Below are positions 57,665 through 64,000 of a stretch of DNA of 64,000 nt, piece by piece. The number at the start of each line of letters is the position of its first letter. Within the stretch, counting starts at the first letter, position 1. The position numbers and the translations under genes are program-made. The notes under the pieces were generated by a model, which saw only the letters and a list, made by a program, of their open reading frames with translations, was not told where the DNA came from and searched no databases. The stretch lies in NCBI GenBank assembly GCA_963744005.1, contig CAVURU010000003.1:806001-870000 (forward strand), given 5' to 3'. Source of the stretch: Palsa-504 sp963744005 (GTDB lineage Bacteria; Actinomycetota; Actinomycetes; Streptosporangiales; Streptosporangiaceae).

Positions 57665-57923
57665 GTTTCCTCCATGGGCATCGATACAGGTCAGCCATCT
57701 GGCATGCAGCTCACCAACTCGCCGGCGCCGCTGAGTCATTGGTGAGTTACTGTCAGTATTTGGCCTTCATGCACAAAGGTAAGGTATTAGCCAATTATTT
57801 TCAAATACTAAAAATTGCCGGTAATCTGCATTTCAGAATGCGACGTAATTTCATCTCTTATATGCGCCGCAAGGTGCGGTGAAATTTGCATCTGAGCCCG
57901 GGCGGGGCAAGTCATCAGGCACC
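57665..57923. other. AT-rich intergenic region
   Basis: About 260 bases with markedly higher AT than the rest (for example 57771-57870) between the peptide gene and the LAL regulator. It carries several short self-complementary bits (such as GCATTTCAGAATGC) and no gene. It must hold the LAL and peptide promoters. Confidence 0.4.
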
Positions 57924-57977
57924 CCCGAACAAGCGGAAGAGACGAATTAATGTCCGAAAAAAGTACGCTTGTTCGGG
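57924..57977 (+). promoter_or_regulatory. Perfect 12-bp inverted repeat before the LAL gene
   Basis: CCCGAACAAGCG (57924-57935) and CGCTTGTTCGGG (57966-57977) are perfect complements separated by 30 bases, ending 28 bases before ATG 58005. As DNA it could be a regulator's site; as RNA it would make a 12-bp hairpin in the leader. It is exactly positioned to control the LAL gene. Confidence 0.55.
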
Positions 57978-58004
57978 AAATGTTCTGGTAGTACAGTTTG
58001 CTCC

Positions 58005-60845
58005 ATGCACCCGGCGGCCGCCCCTGGTGCGCTAATCGGCCGCAAACGCGAGCTGGCGCTGCTGGCGGGCATGGTAAAAGACGTGGCGCGCGGGCGCCCC
58101 GCCGGCTCGCTGCTGATCGAGGGCGAGCCGGGCATCGGCAAGTCAGCCCTGATCCGGTCCGGGCTGGCCGGCGCGGCCGAAGCCGGCTGCCAGGTGTTCT
58201 GGGGAGCAGGCGACGAGCTGGGCCAGGCGCTGCCGCTGCTGCCCTTCCTCGACGGCCTGCGGGTGCGCGAGCCGTCGGCCAACCCCCGGCGGAACGTCAT
58301 CGTCCGGCTGCTGCGCGGTGAGGTCAGCGCCGATCGCGGCACGGACGTGCCCGCCGTGCTGGCCGAGCAGCTGCTGGCCCTGGTGGCCGAGCAGTGCGCG
58401 GTACGGCCGACCATCCTGGTCATCGAGGATCTCCAGTGGGCCGACCCGGCCAGCGTCGCCCTGTGGGGGCGGCTGGCCAGGTCGGCGCAGGACGAGCCGC
58501 TGCTGCTGATCGGCACCCTGCGCCCGGTGCCGCAGCGCGCCGACCTGCTGGCCCTGCGGCGGGTGGCCGCGGACGTCGTCCGGGTCCAGCTCGCCGCGCT
58601 CACCGAGCCGGAGGTGGCCGAGCTGGTGACGGCCCTGGCGGGCGGGCGGCCCGACGCCGAGCTGCTGCGGCTCGCCGACGGAGCGACGGGCAACCCGCTG
58701 TACGTCACGGAGCTCATCGCCGCACTGGACCGCAGCTCGGGCCTGACCCTGACGCCCTCGGGCGCCGCCGGGGTGGCCGGCGGCGCCGCGCCCGACTCGC
58801 TGTCAGCGGCCATCGCGGACCGCCTGGGCTTCGCGACCGGGCCGGTGCGGGACGTGCTCCGGGCGGCGGCCCTGCTCGGCATGGACTTCGCCGTCCCCGA
58901 CCTGGCCGTCGTGCTGGGTCGCAGCGTGCCGGACCTGCTGCCGTCGGTGGATGAGGCCCGGGCGGCCGGCGTGCTGGCCGAGTCCGGGCACGGGCTGGCC
59001 TTCCGGCATCCGCTGATCCGGTCGGCCCTGTACGACGAGATGACGGCTTCGGTCCGCGCGGCCTGGCACCGGGACGCCGGGCGGGCCCTGGCCGAGGGGG
59101 GCGCGCCCGCTGACCGGGTGGCCCGGCAGCTGCAGCGGGCCGCCGCCGAAGGCGGGGACCCGGACGGGCAGGCGGACGGCTGGCTGCTGGCCTGGCTAGC
59201 CGGCAGCGCGGACTCGCTGATCGCCCAGGCGCCGGGGGTCGCGGCCGGGCTGCTGCGCCAGGCGGTGACCAGCACCCCGCCCGGCTCGCCGCAGCACGGC
59301 TGGCTGGCCAGCCGGCTGGCCGACGCGCTGTACCGCATCGGGGACCGAGCCGCCGCCGAGCGGGTCGCGGACCAGGCGCTGCCGCGCGCCGAGCCCGACG
59401 TCCAGGTCGACCTGCAGTGGACGCTCGCGCAGTGCCGCGGCGTGGCCGGCCAGTTCGCCGAGTCGCTGGCCACCCTGGACCGGGCGCTGGGCACGCCCGG
59501 GATCTCGGCCGGGAACCGGGCCCGGCTGCTGGTGCTGGCGGCGCGGACGCACAGCAACCGCGGCGACGTGGAGAAGGCGGGTGAGGTCGCGGCCAGCGCC
59601 CTGAAGGCGGCCGCGGAGGCCGGGGACAACTGGGCGGCCGGCTGGGCCCTGCTCATGCTGGCCCTGGTCACCTCGGCCCGGGGGCAGATGACCGAGGCCC
59701 TGCCGTTCTTCGACCGGGCCCTGGCCGCGACCGAAGCCGATCCGGCCCTGAGCGACCTGCGGCTGCTACTGGACATTAACAAGGCGGTCACGCTGGGCAG
59801 CCTGGACCAGTACGAGGAGGCGTTCGCGGCGGCCGAGGAGGCCAGGCAGCTGGCCGACCAGGTGGGCACGGCCATCCGGCTGGCGCAGGCGCACAGCGCC
59901 GTCGGCGAGCTGCTGTTCATGACCGGACGCTGGGACGACGCGCTGACCCAGATCGGGCTCGTGCCGGAGAACCTGATGACGCCCACGGTGGCGTGCTGCA
60001 ATCTCGGCATCGCCGCGGTGATCAGCTTCCACCGGGACGAGACGGACGAGGCGCGCCGGCTGCTGGCCGCCGCCGTCCCGCACGCGGAGCGGCTGGGCCA
60101 GCGGCTCATCGGGCCGCTGGCCCTGGCCCGCAGCCTGGACCGGGAGCAGGACGGCGCGCTGGCCGAAGCGCTGCTGGCCCTGACCGACGGCTTCGACGCC
60201 GACGCCGCTGAGCTCGAGCAGATCGAGGACCTGCTCCCCGACGCCGTGCGGCTGGCCCTGCAGGCCGGCGATCTGGGCTCCGCGCAGGCGCTGGCCGGCC
60301 AGGCCGAGACGCTCGCCGACGGGTCGCAGATCCCGCACCGGCAGGCCAACGCGCTGTACTGCCGCGGGATGCTGGGCGGTGACGCCGGCCTGCTGCTGAC
60401 GGCCGCGCAGCGCTACGGCGACGCAGGCTGGCCGCTGCTGCAGGCCAAGGCGCTGGAGGCCGCAGCCGGGCAGCTCATCGACGGCGGTGATCGCGACCAG
60501 GGCCGGGACGCGTTCACCAGCGCGATCGAGACCTACACGCTGCTGGACGCGGCGGCCGACATTGTCCGGCTCCAGGCGGCGTTCCGCGCGCACGGCATCC
60601 GCCGCGGGCCGCGCGCCAAGCACCGGCGGGCCCGCACCGGCTGGGACAGCCTCACCGCCACCGAGGTGAAGGTCGCCTCGTTCGTGGAAGAGGGCCTGTC
60701 CAATCCGGAGATCGCCGCCCGGCTGCTGCTGTCGCGCCGGACGATCGCGACGCACGTCTCGCACATCCTCAAGAAGCTCGACGTGCACTCTCGTACCGAC
60801 ATCGCGCGCGAGGCCGCCCTGCGCACGCTGGAGGAGCCGAAGTAA
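58005..60845 (+). CDS. LAL family (LuxR with AAA ATPase) regulator
   Basis: A 946-residue large ATP-binding LuxR regulator. The N-terminal AAA+ part starts with ALIGRKRELALLAGM, has Walker A LIEGEPGIGKSALIRSGLAG, Walker-B region LVIEDLQWADPASVALWG, and the helical ATPase lid (FRHPLIRSALYDEM). A long middle of TPR-like helices (about 400-880) precedes the LuxR HTH at the C-terminus (LTATEVKVASFVEEGLSNPE, LLLSRRTIATHVSHILKKLD). LAL proteins usually activate catabolic or secondary-metabolite genes; no biosynthetic cluster is adjacent here. ATG 58005. Confidence 0.92.
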   Translation: MHPAAAPGALIGRKRELALLAGMVKDVARGRPAGSLLIEGEPGIGKSALIRSGLAGAAEAGCQVFWGAGDELGQALPLLPFLDGLRVREPSANPRRNVIVRLLRGEVSADRGTDVPAVLAEQLLALVAEQCAVRPTILVIEDLQWADPASVALWGRLARSAQDEPLLLIGTLRPVPQRADLLALRRVAADVVRVQLAALTEPEVAELVTALAGGRPDAELLRLADGATGNPLYVTELIAALDRSSGLTLTPSGAAGVAGGAAPDSLSAAIADRLGFATGPVRDVLRAAALLGMDFAVPDLAVVLGRSVPDLLPSVDEARAAGVLAESGHGLAFRHPLIRSALYDEMTASVRAAWHRDAGRALAEGGAPADRVARQLQRAAAEGGDPDGQADGWLLAWLAGSADSLIAQAPGVAAGLLRQAVTSTPPGSPQHGWLASRLADALYRIGDRAAAERVADQALPRAEPDVQVDLQWTLAQCRGVAGQFAESLATLDRALGTPGISAGNRARLLVLAARTHSNRGDVEKAGEVAASALKAAAEAGDNWAAGWALLMLALVTSARGQMTEALPFFDRALAATEADPALSDLRLLLDINKAVTLGSLDQYEEAFAAAEEARQLADQVGTAIRLAQAHSAVGELLFMTGRWDDALTQIGLVPENLMTPTVACCNLGIAAVISFHRDETDEARRLLAAAVPHAERLGQRLIGPLALARSLDREQDGALAEALLALTDGFDADAAELEQIEDLLPDAVRLALQAGDLGSAQALAGQAETLADGSQIPHRQANALYCRGMLGGDAGLLLTAAQRYGDAGWPLLQAKALEAAAGQLIDGGDRDQGRDAFTSAIETYTLLDAAADIVRLQAAFRAHGIRRGPRAKHRRARTGWDSLTATEVKVASFVEEGLSNPEIAARLLLSRRTIATHVSHILKKLDVHSRTDIAREAALRTLEEPK

Positions 60846-60854
60846 CCGGGACTA

Positions 60855-60903
60855 GTGGGGACTGTGAGCCCGCAGGGGAGGGTTTACGGCTCACAGTCCC
60901 CAC
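60855..60903. terminator. 16-bp perfect bidirectional terminator hairpin
   Basis: GTGGGGACTGTGAGCC (60855-60870) and GGCTCACAGTCCCCAC (60888-60903) pair perfectly over a 17-base loop. It begins ten bases after the LAL stop and covers the last codons and stop of the convergent ATPase gene. No U-tract, as often in high-GC actinobacteria. Confidence 0.75.
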
Positions 60904-61385
60904 GCCTGTTCCTCTCGCGGCCGGGGCACGCCCGGGCCCAGCGCGAGAGTGAAGTAGACGGATTTTCCGGCCGCGTCGGGTATGACACCCCACTCGGCGG
61001 CCAGCGCGGTGACCAGCATCAGGCCCCGCCCGGTCTCGGCGTCGGACGGCACGTCGCGGCGCTCGGGCCGGGCCTTCGACGAGTCGTGCACGCCGACGCG
61101 CAGCAGATCGGGCCACCAGCTGATGTCCAGGGTGATGCCGCGACCCGAGGTGTGCCTGATGGCGTTGGTCACCAGCTCGCTGGTGAGCAGGGTGACGACT
61201 TCCGCATCGACGGGGACGCGCCAGGAGCCGAGGGTATCCCGCACGTGGTCGCGCGCCTGGCGGGCCGCGGCCGGCCCGGCGGCGAGCGGGACATGCCGAC
61301 GGCGTAGGCCGAGTAGCCCGGCCTCGGCCCGGTTCAGGCCGGCCCGGCTCAAGTCGGTCGGGAGGATAGCTGCCAGCACCTTCAT
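60891..61385 (-). CDS. Anti-sigma-type ATPase (HATPase_c_2)
   Basis: A 164-residue GHKL-type ATPase of the RsbW/SpoIIAB anti-sigma kind. The N box is VTLLTSELVTNAIRHTSGRG, the D box VGVHDSSKARPE, and G boxes ETGRGLMLVTALAAEWGV. A pre-domain (AARQARDHVRDTLGSWRVPV) is typical. Such proteins bind sigma factors or anti-anti-sigma partners; none is adjacent. ATG 61385. The terminator hairpin overlaps its stop. Confidence 0.88.
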   Translation of the reverse strand: MKVLAAILPTDLSRAGLNRAEAGLLGLRRRHVPLAAGPAAARQARDHVRDTLGSWRVPVDAEVVTLLTSELVTNAIRHTSGRGITLDISWWPDLLRVGVHDSSKARPERRDVPSDAETGRGLMLVTALAAEWGVIPDAAGKSVYFTLALGPGVPRPREEQAWGL

Positions 61386-61632
61386 CGGGTTCCCTCACAG
61401 GCCGGGTCCGGCAGAGCGGTCACTCTGCTGCGCTGCCTCCGGCCGCCCCGGGCGTCGCCGTAGCGCGCGCTCGACCGGTTGCACTACAAATCCTGCTGCA
61501 ACTTTCAGTGGAAGACATCGGTCAGCTGACCGATTTCCGGCGGGGGCCGAGGGCAGCCCAGGCCCGGAGCGGGCCGGCTCCGGCGCGGCGCGTAACCTCG
61601 TGCTGGACTAGGACCTCGCCGAGGAGGAAACC

Positions 61633-62031
61633 GTGGAAATTCCGGCCAAGCCGCCGACCGCCAAGGGACCCGCCGAGATGTTCACCGGCGACGTGTACCT
61701 CGACCCGATCGTCCGCGGCGAGGAACCTTCGCGGCTGCGGATGAGCGCGGTGCACTTCACCCCGTCAGCGCGCACGGCCTGGCATTCGCACGCGGTCGGG
61801 CAGACCCTCTACGTGCTGGAGGGCCGGGGCCGCATCCAGTCCCGCGGCGGCGAGGTCACCGAGATCCACCCGGGCGAGGTCATCTTGACCCCGCCGGACG
61901 AGTGGCACTGGCACGGCGCCGCCCCGGATCACTTCATGACCCACCTGACCATCACCGAGGGTCCCGCGGACGACCGGCCCGAGTCGGCCTGGGGCGAGCA
62001 CGTCACCGACGAGGAGTACGGCGGCCGCTGA
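61633..62031 (+). CDS. Cupin-domain protein
   Basis: A 132-residue single cupin. Motif 1 is TAWHSHAVGQTLYVLEGRGR (metal HxH and the E) and motif 2 is PDEWHWHGAAPDHFMTHLTI with its His. These are ligands for a divalent metal, and the protein resembles the small cupins linked to quercetinase-like and mandelonitrile-lyase-like groups. GAGGAGG precedes GTG 61633. It converges on the permease gene with a 29-base overlap. Confidence 0.87.
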   Translation: MEIPAKPPTAKGPAEMFTGDVYLDPIVRGEEPSRLRMSAVHFTPSARTAWHSHAVGQTLYVLEGRGRIQSRGGEVTEIHPGEVILTPPDEWHWHGAAPDHFMTHLTITEGPADDRPESAWGEHVTDEEYGGR

Positions 62032-63376
62032 GGGCCAGCTGGACGGCCAGGGTGATCGCCGCGGCCACGGCGAAGGACAGGATGGACGCCGACATCCAGC
62101 TGGCCGGGGTGAAGCCGATGGCGTGGCCGGCTGAGGTCCAGGCCGAGGCCCACCACGAGACGTAGCCCGGGTTGATGAGCTGGTAGGTGACGAAGCCCGC
62201 GGCCCACGGCAGCAGCATCAGCCACCGCGACGGGGCCGTCTCGGACATGTCCCAGCCGTCCTGGGACCGGGTGTAGTACCCGGTGATCAGGACGGCCGTC
62301 ATGGGCACGAACACCGAGCCGATCAGGGTGAGGAAGTTCTCGTAGTCGGCGATGTTGAGCCACAGCGCTCCCCCGGTGGCCAGGGCCGCGATCAGCCCGG
62401 CCAGGATCCGCCGGTCCCACAGCGGACGCAGGTTCTGCACCGAGACGGCGGTGGAGTACACGTCGGCGAAGGACTGGTCCAGTTCCCTGGTGGCCAGCAC
62501 GGCGAAGGCCAGCGAGCCCACCGGCAGCGCGATGAAGGCGCCGTAGATGTCGTCCGGGTCACGCGCCACGGTGACCAGGGCGAGCAGGCCGATGACGTAG
62601 CACAGCACCTGGGTGACGCTGAAGCCGACCAGGGCGCCGGTGAAGGCCGCGCGCGGCGTGCGCGAGTGCCGGGTGTAGTCGGCGGCCAGCGGCGCGAACG
62701 AGATGGCGACGGCGACGACGGTGTCGGTGGCGACCCAGTAGCCCGACCAGGTGCCGTGCGTGAAGCCGGGCAGCGGGTGCCTGATCAGCTGGATGAACAG
62801 GTAGACCATCACGACCAGCACGGCGCCGGTCGCGTACCGGCGCAGCACCCGGACCGCGCCGAGCGGCCGGACGGTCAGCAGCGCGGTGGCGGCTCCGGCG
62901 ATCAGCACGTAGGCCTGGCGGGGCAGGGCGGGCGCCACGGTGTGCGCCGCGGTGGCGATGGTGACCAGCTCGAAGGTGGCCCAGCCGACGCACTGCAGGA
63001 TGTTCAGCACAGTCGGCAGGTAGGACAGCCGGGCCCCGAACAGCCCGCGCAGCAGCACCATGGCCGGGGCGCCCGTCTGGGCCCCGGGCAGCCCGGCCAG
63101 CGCGAGCCCCAGCGCGCCCAGCACGGTGCCGGTCACGATGGCGGTCAGCGCGGCGGCCAGGGACAGCTCCGGGGTCCCGGCCCCGCCCGGCTGCAGCACG
63201 AAGATGGCGCCGGTGAAGCCGAGCAGGGTCACGCCCAGGTTGCCCCACAGCCCGAACTGGTCCAGCATGCTCAGGGCCTGCGGCACCGGCTCGGCCAGGG
63301 TGCGCGGCACCTCTGAGTGACGGTCACCGGGGACGGTGATGAAGGGGTCGTGCTCGCTGGTGCTGGTTGCGGCCAC
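62003..63376 (-). CDS. NCS1-family permease, probable thiamine-precursor (HMP) importer
   Basis: A 457-residue purine/cytosine permease-like transporter with about 12 helices (LGVTLLGFTGAIFVLQPGGA, VLNILQCVGWATFELVTIAT, AISFAPLAADYTRHSRTPRA, LIGSVFVPMTAVLITGYYTR). NCS1 motifs are recognisable. The leader (63382-63478) is a TPP riboswitch, so expression falls when thiamin pyrophosphate is plentiful; CytX-type NCS1 importers of hydroxymethylpyrimidine are the known TPP-controlled members. GTG start 63376 with GGGAGG five bases upstream, the ribosome site lying in the riboswitch. Substrate is inferred from regulation. Confidence 0.88.
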   Translation of the reverse strand: MAATSTSEHDPFITVPGDRHSEVPRTLAEPVPQALSMLDQFGLWGNLGVTLLGFTGAIFVLQPGGAGTPELSLAAALTAIVTGTVLGALGLALAGLPGAQTGAPAMVLLRGLFGARLSYLPTVLNILQCVGWATFELVTIATAAHTVAPALPRQAYVLIAGAATALLTVRPLGAVRVLRRYATGAVLVVMVYLFIQLIRHPLPGFTHGTWSGYWVATDTVVAVAISFAPLAADYTRHSRTPRAAFTGALVGFSVTQVLCYVIGLLALVTVARDPDDIYGAFIALPVGSLAFAVLATRELDQSFADVYSTAVSVQNLRPLWDRRILAGLIAALATGGALWLNIADYENFLTLIGSVFVPMTAVLITGYYTRSQDGWDMSETAPSRWLMLLPWAAGFVTYQLINPGYVSWWASAWTSAGHAIGFTPASWMSASILSFAVAAAITLAVQLALSGRRTPRR

Positions 63377-63381
63377 GGCAG

Positions 63382-63478
63382 CCTCCCTACGCCGGCATTA
63401 CCCGGACAGGTTCATACGGTCGGTGGCGCGCAGGTCCAGCCACCCTCTCAGCCCGGTCAGCCCGAGCTCCCGTGGGTA
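63382..63478 (-). promoter_or_regulatory. TPP riboswitch (THI box)
   Basis: On the minus strand the leader has the CTGAGAGGG core (plus 63443-63451), ACCTGTCC and GGGTAATGCCGGCG further on (63389-63410), and the GTAGGGAGG that closes near the ribosome site. These are the conserved pyrimidine-sensing and pyrophosphate-sensing helices of the thiamin pyrophosphate riboswitch. It ends directly before the permease GTG, so translation control by ribosome-site masking is likely. Confidence 0.93.
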
Positions 63479-63539
63479 TTCAGTTCAGCCGCCAGCTTAT
63501 CAGCGGCTCCCCCGCCCGCACAGATCAGCCGAGCCCGGA

Positions 63540-64000
63540 TCAGCCGAGCTCCACGGTGCCCTCGGCGGCGCCGGGCGCGACGGCCGCGGCGGCCGCGGGA
63601 GGCTTCCGGCGCATGGTCACGGCGGCGTCGGCGTCGCGGATGGTCAGCGCGATCAGCGCGCCGATGACGATCATCCCGCCCGCAGTCAGGAAGGCACGGT
63701 GGAAGGCCGGGATCAGGGCCGCGCCGGTCGCCCCGGCCGGCGCGCTGGCCGAGACCACGGTGACCAGCACGGCCACCCCGATACCGCCCGCGACCTGGGT
63801 CGAGGTCTGGAACAGCGCGGCGGCCCGGCCGGTGTCGGCCGAGGCGATGGTGGCGAACGACGAGCTCTGCAGGGCGATGCCGCAGGCGCCGATGCCGAAC
63901 CCGTTGCAGAAGGTCAGCAGCCGGATGATCCAGACGCTGGTGTCCAGCCCGACGGCCACCCCGAGCAGGCAGAAGACGGTCGTGACCCAGAGCAGGCTGC
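63540..64000 (-). CDS. MFS transporter, C-terminal part (5' end outside window)
   Basis: The frame is open to the window edge and encodes at least 153 residues, the last four membrane helices of a DHA2-like MFS exporter (VWIIRLLTFCNGFGIGACGI, TSTQVAGGIGVAVLVTVVSA, ALIPAFHRAFLTAGGMIVIG) and a Pro/Ala-rich tail. It is cut only because the window ends. Drug-resistance exporters of this kind are common; substrate unknown. Confidence 0.85.
   Translation of the reverse strand, partial: SLLWVTTVFCLLGVAVGLDTSVWIIRLLTFCNGFGIGACGIALQSSSFATIASADTGRAAALFQTSTQVAGGIGVAVLVTVVSASAPAGATGAALIPAFHRAFLTAGGMIVIGALIALTIRDADAAVTMRRKPPAAAAAVAPGAAEGTVELG

Noticed and set aside
57924..57977. Reading the GAAC/GTTC arms as an SOS (LexA) box
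   Set aside because: The half-sites are about 30 bases apart instead of the four-base spacing of actinobacterial SOS boxes.
57947..60349. Long minus-strand open frame across the LAL gene
   Set aside because: A high-GC shadow of the LAL coding strand; composition is Ser/Arg/Ala-rich with no domain, while the plus strand has AAA and LuxR motifs.

Overview
The window is very GC-rich chromosomal DNA with actinobacterial gene content: an ergothioneine operon, SteA/SteB, TlyA, an NDMA-dependent alcohol dehydrogenase, DUF397/DUF5753 regulators, an AfsR-type regulator, a LAL regulator and an ECF42 sigma factor. GTG, and some TTG, starts are common. The mix of DUF397/DUF5753 genes with a MhuD-like enzyme fits a Streptomycetales/Streptosporangiales-like lineage better than a mycobacterium, but I cannot place it further. 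I saw no rRNA, tRNA, CRISPR array, prophage or insertion sequence.

Left part (1-8 kb): the 3' end of a glycerate kinase, then a minus-strand, translationally coupled set: steB, a MraY/WecA-like transferase, a MurJ-like flippase and a GT-B glycosyltransferase. steA lies upstream of it. Together they look like a lipid-linked cell-envelope glycan module tied to cell division.

From 8.2 to 21.7 kb: egtABCD (ergothioneine, no egtE), a DUF1905 gene, an R2lox-like diiron protein coupled to a small SCP2-like protein, a DUF427 gene, a DGPF/YciI gene plus a frameshifted ECF42 sigma factor, a Ser/Thr kinase, a MhuD-like heme-degrading enzyme, and an acyl-CoA dehydrogenase coupled to a polytopic membrane protein. 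This block separates steA/steB from tlyA-nadK-recN (21.7-25.4 kb), which are usually contiguous with them in actinobacteria.

From 25.5 to 36.7 kb: metabolic and regulatory singletons (SCP2, CaiB-type CoA transferase, histidine phosphatase, cutA, purC, ester cyclase, LuxR regulator, methyltransferase), a decayed MerR-PP2C fusion, an MFS/TetR divergent pair with clear operators, a gap with two hairpins, and a frameshifted HTH/DUF5753 regulator.

From 36.7 to 55.8 kb: hrpA, a YbaK-type deacylase, a secreted protein, a flavin dehydrogenase, MaoC and acyl-CoA dehydrogenase divergently arranged, a DUF222/HNH gene, the NDMA-dependent alcohol dehydrogenase, sseA-sufE, a second rhodanese, an AfsR/SARP-type regulator, a tiny DUF1059 gene, a dienelactone hydrolase and a PPK2 kinase.

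Right end (55.9-64 kb): an HTH/DUF5753 plus DUF397 pair with tandem repeat operators, a very small secreted peptide, a LAL regulator preceded by a perfect inverted repeat, a bidirectional terminator, an anti-sigma-type ATPase, a cupin, an NCS1 permease under a TPP riboswitch (probably a thiamine-precursor importer), and the C-terminal part of an MFS transporter. At least two genes carry single-base frameshifts and one more lacks a usable start, so real decay and sequence error both need to be considered.
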